Shown: positions 1-5,444 of the stretch, one piece after another
Position numbering within the stretch: position 1 is the stretch's first letter
Layout of the letters: each line of letters opens with the position of its first letter
From: Desulfobacterales bacterium
GTDB taxonomy: Bacteria; Desulfobacterota; DSM-4660; Desulfatiglandales; Desulfatiglandaceae
Direction of reading: 5' to 3'
Length of the DNA stretch: 7,097 bases
Assembly (NCBI GenBank): GCA_027061865.1
Contig: JAMOVZ010000182.1
Coordinates: 1-7,097 of the forward strand
Program-made: the position numbers and the translations under genes
The notes under the pieces: model-generated
Seen by the model: the letters and a program-made list of their open reading frames with translations, nothing else
Database searches by the model: none
Told to the model about the DNA's origin: nothing

Positions 1-585
1 GGCATGATCGTCATGGATGAAGACACCTGCATGGTGGATGTGGCCCGCTACTTTATCGAGTTTCTCACTGATGAGTCCTGCGGCAAGTGTGTGCCTTGCC
101 GTGAAGGCATGAGGCAGATGCTAAAGATCTTGACCGCCCTCACCAAGGGCCGGGGCACTGAAAGTGATCTTGAGCGGCTGGAAGAGCTCTCTGAGGTTCT
201 CTCAAAGGCTGCCCTGTGCGCCCTTGGAAAAAGTGCGCCCAACCCCTTCCTTACCACGCTTAAATATTTCAGGGACGAATATGAGGCCCATATAAAGGAG
301 AAGAGATGCCCTGCCCTCTCATGCAAAGACCTGATCGCATACTACATTGATCCGGAAAAATGCCAGGCCTGCATGATCTGCATGAGAAAGTGCCCAGTGA
401 ATGCCATCGAGGGGGGCAAGAAACTTATCCATGTAATCGACCAAGAAAAGTGCACAAAGTGTGGTACCTGCTTCGAGGTATGCCCCTCGCGGTTCAGTGC
501 AGTGACTAAGATATCCGGGCAACCTGTCCCAGAGCCTCTCCCGCCGGAGTCGAGAACCATAGAACGAAAGAAGAGGAGCAAGTAG
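1..585 (+). CDS. NuoF/HndC-like flavoprotein subunit of an NAD(P)H-linked oxidoreductase, C-terminal part (5' end outside window)
   Basis: C-terminal ~194 residues of a NuoF-type subunit. These subunits bind FMN and NAD(H) and pass electrons through a 4Fe-4S cluster; the FMN/NAD part lies left of the window. Numbering from the ATG at 4, the N3-type motif SCGKCVPCR supplies C26, C29 and C32, with the fourth ligand C72 in ALCALGKSAPNP. Two ferredoxin-type 4Fe-4S motifs follow: C120/C123/C126/C130 (CP) and C150/C153/C156/C160 (CP). A basic tail ends at TAG 583-585. The frame is open to base 1 and the opening residues (GMIVMDEDTC) are internal family sequence, so ATG 4 is not the true start. A tandem ferredoxin tail is typical of NADP-reducing or electron-bifurcating hydrogenases and formate dehydrogenases (HndC, HydB), not of respiratory complex I. 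The next gene starts one base after the stop. The partner catalytic enzyme is not visible. Confidence 0.93.
   Translation, partial: GMIVMDEDTCMVDVARYFIEFLTDESCGKCVPCREGMRQMLKILTALTKGRGTESDLERLEELSEVLSKAALCALGKSAPNPFLTTLKYFRDEYEAHIKEKRCPALSCKDLIAYYIDPEKCQACMICMRKCPVNAIEGGKKLIHVIDQEKCTKCGTCFEVCPSRFSAVTKISGQPVPEPLPPESRTIERKKRSK
574..578 (+). promoter_or_regulatory. Ribosome binding site of the 2Fe-2S subunit gene
   Basis: AGGAG lies inside the 3' end of the NuoF-like gene, 8 bases before ATG 587. It supports this start and tight translational coupling of the two subunits. Confidence 0.75.
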
Positions 586-586
586 G

Positions 587-1204
587 ATGGCCAAGATCAA
601 ACTTGAAATTGACGGAGTTGAAGTTCAAGCTACAGAAGGCATGACAGTGCTCGAAGCGGCTCAAAGCGCCGGCATCTATATCCCTACTCTTTGTCACCAT
701 GAAAAACTGGAACCCTATGGTGGATGCAGGCTCTGTATAGTTGAAGTGGGGGGAGAAGGCTGGAAAAAACTTGTCGTATCCTGCCTCTATCCTGTGGAAG
801 AGGGCCTCGTCGTGCGCACCAGATCAGAGGAGATAGACAGAGTCCGCAAGATTATCCTGGAGCTCTTGCTCGCCCATGCCCCTGATTCATTCATCCTGGA
901 CGAACTTGCCAAGGAGTACGGAGCAGACAAAGATAAATACGATAAGGAGGCCTCATTTTGCATTCTCTGCGGGCTTTGCGTGAGATACTGCGCCGAGGTG
1001 AAAAAGAAACATGCCGTGGGATTTGTTGACAGAGGCATAAGGAGGGAGATAGCATTCATCCCAGAGATAGCTGCCGCTGAGTGCTGGAAGTGCAAAGAGT
1101 GCTTCCCGCTATGTCCCACAGAATATTTGCAGGCAGCCTATGTATTGATCGAGGCATTGGCCCCCCCGTCCCTTCAATTCAGATCAGAGTCAGGGGACAA
1201 GTAG
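587..1204 (+). CDS. 2Fe-2S / 2x[4Fe-4S] electron-transfer subunit (HoxU / NuoG N-terminus-like)
   Basis: A 205-residue iron-sulfur protein, co-transcribed with the preceding NuoF-like gene (one base between stop and ATG; AGGAG at 574-578, 8 bases before the start). Residues 1-80 form a plant-type ferredoxin domain with 2Fe-2S ligands C36, C47, C50 and C66 (TLCHHEKLEPYGGCRLC). Residues 120-180 carry two 4Fe-4S motifs: C125/C128/C131/C135 (CILCGLCVRYC) and C166/C169/C172/C176. The classical NuoG/HoxU His-Cys3 motif expected between these domains is absent; the region (AHAPDSFILDELAKEYG) has no cysteine. The likely role is to carry electrons between the flavoprotein subunit and a catalytic subunit (hydrogenase, formate dehydrogenase or another oxidoreductase). 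It is the last gene of its operon here, so any further subunit is upstream or elsewhere. The domain calls are firm; the enzyme it serves is unknown. Confidence 0.92.
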   Translation: MAKIKLEIDGVEVQATEGMTVLEAAQSAGIYIPTLCHHEKLEPYGGCRLCIVEVGGEGWKKLVVSCLYPVEEGLVVRTRSEEIDRVRKIILELLLAHAPDSFILDELAKEYGADKDKYDKEASFCILCGLCVRYCAEVKKKHAVGFVDRGIRREIAFIPEIAAAECWKCKECFPLCPTEYLQAAYVLIEALAPPSLQFRSESGDK

Positions 1205-1218
1205 GTAGGCCTTCGCGC

Positions 1219-1908
1219 TTATTCCCGGTAGACCTCTTCATGTTCAAAGCGCCTTTGCCTAACATCGCCACCTGAGTCATATATCCTCATCCACGCCCTG
1301 ACCCTTTCCTTTCCATATGCCCTCTCCCATGCCTCCACGATGATCTCTACCGGGATATCAGCATAAACACCATGCTCTTCCACATATTCCATAAAAAGCC
1401 TTTTCTCAAGGTTGTAGGGTTGGAAGAGGGAGTCGTGGCGGCCGTCAAATTCCAGGGGAGCCACCTTGTGGCGGTGGCACAGCTCTTTATTGAACGCAGG
1501 GGTGGCCTTCACCCACTTTCCATCCAGATAGAGCTCGGTGTAGCCATGATATACAAATAGATCAGAGCCAAGGAACTCCAGGAGCTCCCTTGTTGCAAGG
1601 TGATTCTTCACCGTGACAAACCCAATCCTGGCAGGAATCCCGCAAGCCCTCGCCAGGGCACACAATAGCGCTGCCTTTGGCACACAATAGGCCCGTTTTT
1701 TCCTCAGGATTGTGCTTGCCCTATAATGCTCAGGGAGGTGAAAGGGTGTGTAGGGATCATACCAGATGCCGTCCCTAACCGCATAGTAAAGTCTCACAGC
1801 GCTTTCCACAGGACTGGAGCAGCCTTCTGTCAGCTTAAATGCGTATTCTTTTACGGCAGGGTGGTGGCTGTCTATAATTTCAGTAGGTTTAAGATATGTT
1901 GGATCCAT
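1219..1908 (-). CDS. Transglutaminase-like (papain-fold) domain protein
   Basis: A 229-residue cytoplasmic protein with no signal peptide. The core has the transglutaminase-like nucleophile block AYCVPKAALLCALARACGIPAR (C75, followed by a helix and the GIPAR turn). About 45 residues later comes the His block FVYHGYTELYLDGKW (H121). The usual third block W-v-x-x-D-P is WVKATP here, so Thr136 occupies the Asp position and N140 is the nearest polar substitute. The activity may be a protease, amidase or transglutaminase; the substrate is unknown. Start choice: ATG 1908 (MDPTYLKPTE) is preceded by GGGGG with a 7-base gap. An in-frame ATG at 1932 would add eight residues (MRKNGGIY) but has only AGG two bases away. 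It converges on the electron-transfer operon (14 bases between stops) and is transcribed away from the DUF2080 gene. Alternative: a non-catalytic papain-fold protein, though C75 and H121 argue against this. Confidence 0.85.
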   Translation of the reverse strand: MDPTYLKPTEIIDSHHPAVKEYAFKLTEGCSSPVESAVRLYYAVRDGIWYDPYTPFHLPEHYRASTILRKKRAYCVPKAALLCALARACGIPARIGFVTVKNHLATRELLEFLGSDLFVYHGYTELYLDGKWVKATPAFNKELCHRHKVAPLEFDGRHDSLFQPYNLEKRLFMEYVEEHGVYADIPVEIIVEAWERAYGKERVRAWMRIYDSGGDVRQRRFEHEEVYRE

Positions 1909-1954
1909 ATAGATACCCCCGTTCTTTCTCATGGCCTAAAAGCATTATTTTTTC

Positions 1955-1984
1955 TTGACACCTCGCCTGGCTTTTCCCTATGAA
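1955..1984 (+). promoter_or_regulatory. Candidate sigma70 promoter for the DUF2080-GNAT pair
   Basis: A perfect -35 box TTGACA (1955-1960) is followed after 18 bases by TATGAA (1979-1984, four of six consensus bases). Transcription would start near 1991 and give a leader of about 70 bases before ATG 2061. Confidence 0.5.
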
Positions 1985-1987
1985 TAC

Positions 1988-2014
1988 TTTATAGCTAAAA
2001 TGTAATTATTTCAA
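1988..2014 (-). promoter_or_regulatory. Candidate promoter for the transglutaminase-like gene
   Basis: On the minus strand, TTGAAA (2014-2009) and TATAAA (1993-1988) are separated by 15 bases in a very AT-rich stretch. The spacing is shorter than optimal; shifting the -35 by one base gives 16. It overlaps the oppositely directed candidate promoter at 1955-1984. Confidence 0.35.
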
Positions 2015-2060
2015 ACTTTGGCTCCTAATTACTCCCCCAGGAGATGCGACAAGCTATACC

Positions 2061-2249
2061 ATGCCAAACCAGAATAAATCCAATTCGACCACTTCCGTTG
2101 AAACCTCCAAAGAGAAGCGTAAGGTGAAGTTTGAGGTCTATGGGGAGGAGATGGTGGAAAAGGTGGTAAAACTGAGCGGAAACAGCGGCAGGGTCTATTT
2201 GCCTCCTGACTGGGTAGGCTGTAGGGTAAAAATCATCAGGATCGATTAG
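2061..2249 (+). CDS. DUF2080 family ('transposon-encoded') small protein
   Basis: A 62-residue protein. After a polar N-terminus (1-20), residues 21-62 match the DUF2080 pattern: KVKFEVYGEEMVEKVVK, then SGNSGRVYLPPDWVG (39-53) and a KIIRID tail. This family is common in methanogens and other anaerobes and is often annotated as transposon-encoded because copies lie beside transposase genes. The SGNSGRVYLP segment resembles the swapped-hairpin (AbrB/MazE-type) DNA-binding fold; that comparison is my inference. No transposase or terminal inverted repeats are visible, so this copy is either a remnant or a retained regulator. The Shine-Dalgarno sequence is poor: AGGAG at 2039-2043 is 17 bases from the ATG, and the frame offers no better start. 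The GNAT gene follows after 13-25 bases, which suggests one transcript. Confidence 0.78.
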   Translation: MPNQNKSNSTTSVETSKEKRKVKFEVYGEEMVEKVVKLSGNSGRVYLPPDWVGCRVKIIRID

Positions 2250-2274
2250 GTATCCGGGAACTTTGAGAAGAGAC

Positions 2275-2721
2275 ATGGACCAGGGGCTAGAAAACTTGAA
2301 GATCAGGGAGATCAGGCTGGAGGATGCTGATCAAATCGGCAAAATTCAATCGGCTATTATTAAATCAGGGCCTGATGTAGATTTTAAGCGCATTATCGGT
2401 GAGCAGCTCTCTGAGATGGAACATGCCAGTTTTGTGGCCGAGGTGGAAGGCAAGGTGGTCGGCTACATGATAACTTATGTGATTTATGGGGGATTCGGCA
2501 TTGAAAAGAGCGCCTGGATCGCCACCCTTGGGGTGGACCCCAGGTTCATGGGTCAAGGCATAGGCAGACGCCTGTTTCAAAAGATAATGGAAGTTTACAA
2601 AGAAAAAAAGGTGGAATACATCTTCACATCAGTCAGATGGGATGCAGCAGATCTGCTCTCTTTCTTTAAGACCCTGGGATTTGACAGAAGCAGCTTTATC
2701 AACCTCAGGAAGAAACTCTAA
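2275..2721 (+). CDS. GNAT family N-acetyltransferase
   Basis: A 148-residue single-domain GNAT protein, which would transfer an acyl group from acyl-CoA to an amine. The acyl-CoA binding motif A is clear: a beta strand IATLGVDP (82-89), then R90-x-x-G93-x-G95 and helix GRRLFQKIM. Motif B is recognisable near the C-terminus as FFKTLGFDRSS (130-140). The early segment IREIRLEDADQI (10-21) is the usual first strand and helix, so the domain is complete. ATG 2275 is chosen; an in-frame TTG at 2263 would add MRRD-type residues but has no better ribosome binding site. The order and close spacing after the DUF2080 gene suggest co-transcription from the promoter near 1955. The substrate cannot be told from sequence; RimI-like protein acetylation and small-molecule acetylation are both possible. 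The gene converges on the MBL-fold gene with 31 bases between stops. Confidence 0.88.
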   Translation: MDQGLENLKIREIRLEDADQIGKIQSAIIKSGPDVDFKRIIGEQLSEMEHASFVAEVEGKVVGYMITYVIYGGFGIEKSAWIATLGVDPRFMGQGIGRRLFQKIMEVYKEKKVEYIFTSVRWDAADLLSFFKTLGFDRSSFINLRKKL

Positions 2722-2752
2722 CTATCTCAACCAAGGCCCCGAGAAAATCCTT

Positions 2753-4222
2753 TCAATTGGAAACCGCCAGCTCTTCACTCTCTTCTTTAATCCGCCCTCT
2801 GAGGTTTTCAACCACCCTTCCCATACTGCCTTCATCCGAAAAAGAGACCTCTTCCACCCTACCATCAGGCCGTACCTTGTATTCCTTGCTTGTATCTTCA
2901 AGTAGAGGGAAATACTGGCCATCCATGTCTTCAAAAAGCTCGACCCTCAGCAGCTCCTCATCACCAGAATCCAGTTTGGCTATGCCCAAAAGCCCATCCC
3001 GCTTTATCACCTTGTATCGGCCCTTGCGAGACCTGTAACCCACAAGATTGCAGGAGAAATGCTTCACATATACATCGGCATCAAAGGGATAAAGCCTGTT
3101 CTTGACACGTTCATACACTTGACCATTTCTTAATACCAGGATCTTTCCGGACCTGAGTATGGGCCTCCAGGCAGTGAGGTTATCCGGGCTATGTGTAAAA
3201 ATGAGGTCCTTTATAGGGGCCTCCCCGATATCTTCATAATCAGTGTGCACCACACTCCCCCTTCGCGCCACATCATGGATCACAACCGCGCCCTCATAGG
3301 CCTTGACCGCCGCCTCATAACGCTGTCTGCTCCAGGTGCGCTCGATAAAGTCGTTTATATCGCCTAGGAGCACGCTACTTTGCTCAAATTCCTCCCTGCT
3401 GATCTTGTCAAAGCGCTGGGGCCTGTATGTCTCACACAACTCCTTCCACAGAGATGGCCTGTACACGGTATCGGCGCTAAAAAAAAGCGTGTTCTTGTCT
3501 GTTATAAACCTGAAAGCTATGGTGGGGACCCCATGCCATACAGGAGCCTTAACCGCCTGCACTATCAGCCCTGCTTCCTTATCAATAAAGTGGTTTGGAT
3601 TCTCTTCGTAAAATATGGGTGAGTCAAAGGAATAGTAGCTCTCAGGCTCTACCCACTCCCCTGTCTCATCATCTTTGAAAAGAAGCCGGGGGCGATTGGC
3701 CCGAGGATTGATAAAGATCTTTGCCTTTTCCGGGCCTATCACGTTGCCTTTTCTGTCTTTCACCCGGTAACAAAAGCGCCCCACTTCCTCCATCTCAAGG
3801 GATATGAAAAACTTGCTCCTGGGCCCTATCAAGGTTTGATCCACCATTGTCTCGTAGGGGATATCAATGATCTTTCTGGAATCCTCTGAAAGGGATCTTT
3901 CCAGCGCACCTTTTGAGTTCTTATGGTATTCTTCCAGGATCAATTCCGATGAGATCAAGCGGATCTTTTTTCCCAATTTGGAGTCGTAGTACATGAAGAG
4001 GGCCAAGTCAGTGAACCACCTCCTGTGATCCTCATGGGAATGGGTGACAAAGATTCCCTTTAATCTTTCGATACCTTGAAATCCAAGATAAGGAAACACC
4101 GGGGCGCCACACTCCAGCAGATAAGTGGAGTTGTGCACTGAGATCAAGTAACCGCTGCTCTCTCCCATGAGGGAGAAAGGGCTGGTATTTCCGATTACAT
4201 GAAAAATGATATCACTCTTCAT
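2753..4222 (-). CDS. MBL-fold (RNase Z-like) metallohydrolase with C-terminal extension
   Basis: A 489-residue metallo-beta-lactamase-fold protein. Numbered from ATG 4222, the metal motif is THSHEDH (H61, H63, D65, H66). Later candidate ligands are H230 (VWHGVPTIAFRF), D251 (LFFSADT) and H316 (VVIHDVARRG) or H344 (IFTHSPD). The WHGVPTIAFRF/FFSADT pair is reminiscent of RNase Z-type hydrolases, but the protein is much longer than the ~300-residue bacterial RNase Z: it has an insert (about 100-225) and a ~130-residue tail from about 360 of unknown type. A phosphodiesterase or related hydrolase is likely; a tRNA 3'-processing role is not established. The frame is open upstream to ATG 4345, but those 41 residues look non-coding, and MKSDIIFHVIGNTSP is a normal MBL first strand, so 4222 is preferred. 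No strong Shine-Dalgarno sequence is present. Confidence 0.85.
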   Translation of the reverse strand: MKSDIIFHVIGNTSPFSLMGESSGYLISVHNSTYLLECGAPVFPYLGFQGIERLKGIFVTHSHEDHRRWFTDLALFMYYDSKLGKKIRLISSELILEEYHKNSKGALERSLSEDSRKIIDIPYETMVDQTLIGPRSKFFISLEMEEVGRFCYRVKDRKGNVIGPEKAKIFINPRANRPRLLFKDDETGEWVEPESYYSFDSPIFYEENPNHFIDKEAGLIVQAVKAPVWHGVPTIAFRFITDKNTLFFSADTVYRPSLWKELCETYRPQRFDKISREEFEQSSVLLGDINDFIERTWSRQRYEAAVKAYEGAVVIHDVARRGSVVHTDYEDIGEAPIKDLIFTHSPDNLTAWRPILRSGKILVLRNGQVYERVKNRLYPFDADVYVKHFSCNLVGYRSRKGRYKVIKRDGLLGIAKLDSGDEELLRVELFEDMDGQYFPLLEDTSKEYKVRPDGRVEEVSFSDEGSMGRVVENLRGRIKEESEELAVSN

Positions 4223-4497
4223 AATACTTACTGATCGGCCAATTGCAGGCAAAACAAAAACCAAGTTTAAAAATGCGGCCCTTGCCTCCTGGATAATCCG
4301 GGGCCTAAAAAAATGGAAAAGGATACAGGAATTGGAGTTTAACAAATCGGATTTTTTTCATATTACTGCGATCGGTATTACAGCCAGAGTGATTCATGCA
4401 TCCTGCCTGCCTGTGCCCGGGGGATAGAGGAGTCCAGGATAACCGGATTTTTTCTTTGTTTCAAGCCCTTGTGTATGACTCTGGCAGGTGTTTCCAC
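4223..4497. other. Intergenic region without a supported gene
   Basis: The spacer between the MBL-fold gene and the tRNA promoter. It holds an AT-rich stretch that may be the leader of the MBL-fold gene, and several homopolymer runs. A 73-codon rightward frame and the 5' extension of the MBL frame cross it, but neither has a ribosome binding site or recognisable protein sequence. I see no RNA gene or repeat of note. Confidence 0.6.
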
Positions 4498-4525
4498 TTG
4501 ACATAAGGGCTCAGTGGTATAGAAT
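4498..4525 (+). promoter_or_regulatory. sigma70-type promoter of tRNA-Pro
   Basis: TTGACA (4498-4503, perfect consensus), a 16-base spacer and TAGAAT (4520-4525, five of six). The predicted start near 4532 leaves a 5' leader of about 5 bases before the mature tRNA, which is normal for a stable RNA promoter. Confidence 0.75.
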
Positions 4526-4536
4526 CGGTAAGGAGA

Positions 4537-4613
4537 CGGGACGTAGCGCAGCCTGGAAGCGCACCTGAATGGGGTTCAGGGGGTCCGGGGTTCAAATCCC
4601 CGCGTCCCGACCA
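4537..4613 (+). tRNA. tRNA-Pro (anticodon GGG)
   Basis: The full cloverleaf can be folded by eye. The acceptor stem CGGGACG (4537-4543) pairs perfectly with CGTCCCG (4603-4609), followed by discriminator A4610 and an encoded CCA (4611-4613). The D stem is GCGC/GCGC (4546-4549, 4559-4562) with a GG-containing loop. The anticodon stem CCTGA/TCAGG (4564-4568, 4576-4580) encloses loop ATGGGGT with anticodon GGG at 4571-4573, which reads CCC and CCU. The variable loop has five bases. The T stem CGGGG/CCCCG (4586-4590, 4598-4602) has loop TTCAAAT. The C1-G72 pair with A73 is typical of bacterial tRNA-Pro. It has its own promoter and terminator and so is a monocistronic unit. Confidence 0.97.
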
Positions 4614-4625
4614 GCCTTGATACGG

Positions 4626-4664
4626 AAACACCAGACAATAGTAATTCATGTCTGGTGTTTTTTT
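4626..4664 (+). terminator. Intrinsic terminator of tRNA-Pro
   Basis: A perfect 12-bp stem, AAACACCAGACA (4626-4637) with TGTCTGGTGTTT (4649-4660), closes an 11-base loop and runs into a T tract to 4664. It begins 13 bases after the tRNA CCA end. Confidence 0.92.
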
Positions 4665-4770
4665 ATGAAATCCTGCCCTTGGAAGTTGTTGAATGGATCA
4701 AATGGTCCGGGCCCTCCAGAGGCGGGTAAAGCAATCCCCCCGAAGAGGGCTCTAAACTTCAGGGGCCCAA

Positions 4771-5259
4771 TCAGGTGCGTTTCACTATCAGGACCGGTTT
4801 CTTACACCTGCGAAGCACCCTTCGAGACACACTTCCCAGCACTGCATCTACCAAAACTCCATGGCCTCGTGCCCCCATCACCACCAGATCACAATTTGTA
4901 TCTTCCGCTTGTTTGAGGATTTCTTCCACTGGATTGCCAATCTTGACCACGATTTGGTCGGTAATAAAGGGGCAAGCAGGCATATCTTCACTAACTTGGT
5001 TGCAAAACTCCTCAATTTTTTTCCGTAGGTTATTTATAACTTCTTGTTCATTCTGGCGCCGGATCTCTTCCCATTTCTCTTTGCCAAGTATGTTTATGAC
5101 AAGGCTGTCCCTGTACTCTGATACATCCTCCAACACGTGGAGGATGGTGATGCCGGCCCCGAAGCGGTTTGCAATGCTTGCCGCATACGCAAATGAATAT
5201 TGGGCATGTTCGGAAAGGTCGGTACAATAAAGTATCTTCTTAATATCCGGGACTATCAT
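4771..5259 (-). CDS. Universal stress protein (UspA family)
   Basis: A 162-residue single-domain USP. The N-terminal strand KKILYCTDLSEHA (7-19) carries the usual Asp of the nucleotide pocket (D14), and ITILHVLED (37-45) is the second strand. The C-terminal ATP-binding signature G-2x-G-9x-G-S is intact: G129, G132, G142, S143, in VVMGARGHGVLVDAVLGSVS, followed by the final strand KKPVLIVK. This places it in the ATP-binding UspFG/MJ0577-like group, not the non-binding UspA type. Residues 60-90 form a charged insert, probably helical. The start is fixed by AAGGAGG 7 bases upstream. It is transcribed divergently from the radical SAM gene across a 185-base spacer. The family acts in stress, starvation and energy-limitation responses, often as dimers; its specific partner is unknown. 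Confidence 0.95.
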   Translation of the reverse strand: MIVPDIKKILYCTDLSEHAQYSFAYAASIANRFGAGITILHVLEDVSEYRDSLVINILGKEKWEEIRRQNEQEVINNLRKKIEEFCNQVSEDMPACPFITDQIVVKIGNPVEEILKQAEDTNCDLVVMGARGHGVLVDAVLGSVSRRVLRRCKKPVLIVKRT

Positions 5260-5266
5260 AGAAATT

Positions 5267-5273
5267 CCTCCTT
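5267..5273 (-). promoter_or_regulatory. Ribosome binding site of the universal stress protein gene
   Basis: On the minus strand AAGGAGG, a near-perfect Shine-Dalgarno sequence, lies 7 bases before ATG 5259 and decides that start. Confidence 0.9.
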
Positions 5274-5322
5274 TGTGGCTAACGGTTAATCGAAGATCGA
5301 AATTCCTTGGAAGACTAACTGG

Positions 5323-5337
5323 ACTTTGTTACAAAGT
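5323..5337. promoter_or_regulatory. 15-bp palindrome in divergent spacer, candidate operator
   Basis: ACTTTGT-T-ACAAAGT is a perfect 7-bp inverted repeat around one central base. It lies between the divergent stress-protein and radical SAM genes, 25 bases before a TATAAT box. The arms are too short and too close together to form an RNA hairpin, so a dimeric regulator site is the more natural reading. Confidence 0.4.
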
Positions 5338-5361
5338 GGTTAATGAATAATCTGCAACGAG

Positions 5362-5367
5362 TATAAT
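5362..5367 (+). promoter_or_regulatory. Candidate -10 box for the radical SAM gene
   Basis: A perfect TATAAT lies about 78 bases before ATG 5445. No good -35 hexamer lies 16-19 bases upstream (best is TGGTTA at 5337-5342, 19-base spacing), so activator help or chance occurrence is possible. Confidence 0.35.
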
Positions 5368-5444
5368 GCCCGGATCAGACCAGGATCAAGGATTTTTTCG
5401 GAGAAAGACATTCAGCCGATCAAGGCCCGGTTGGACCCGGACTG

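Noticed and set aside
2022..2043. CTCCT/AGGAG inverted repeat as a switch hiding the DUF2080 ribosome binding site
   Set aside because: The stem is only 5 bp and the AGGAG is 17 bases from the start codon, too far to be the functional site.
4223..4345. 41-residue N-terminal extension of the MBL-fold protein
   Set aside because: The extension does not look like MBL sequence, and the normal first strand starts at the ATG at 4222. The frame is probably open by chance.
4400..4440. ATCCTG/CAGGAT inverted repeat upstream of the tRNA promoter
   Set aside because: Six base pairs with a 29-base loop in GC-rich sequence is expected by chance.
4461..4649. 62-codon minus-strand frame reading SGRGDLNPGPPEPHSG
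   Set aside because: It is the antisense of the tRNA-Pro gene, a well-known spurious ORF produced by this tRNA.
4720..4770. GC-rich CCCCCC/GGG runs after the stress-protein gene as a terminator
   Set aside because: No stem longer than about 4 bp and no T tract on the minus strand.
4569..4916. 115-codon plus-strand frame
   Set aside because: It begins inside the tRNA, crosses its terminator and continues antisense to the stress-protein gene; proline-rich low-complexity product and no ribosome binding site.
5371..5398. Possible terminator (GATC repeats then TTTTTT) upstream of the radical SAM gene
   Set aside because: The only stem is 4 bp of GATC/GATC with a wide loop, too weak for an intrinsic terminator or attenuator.
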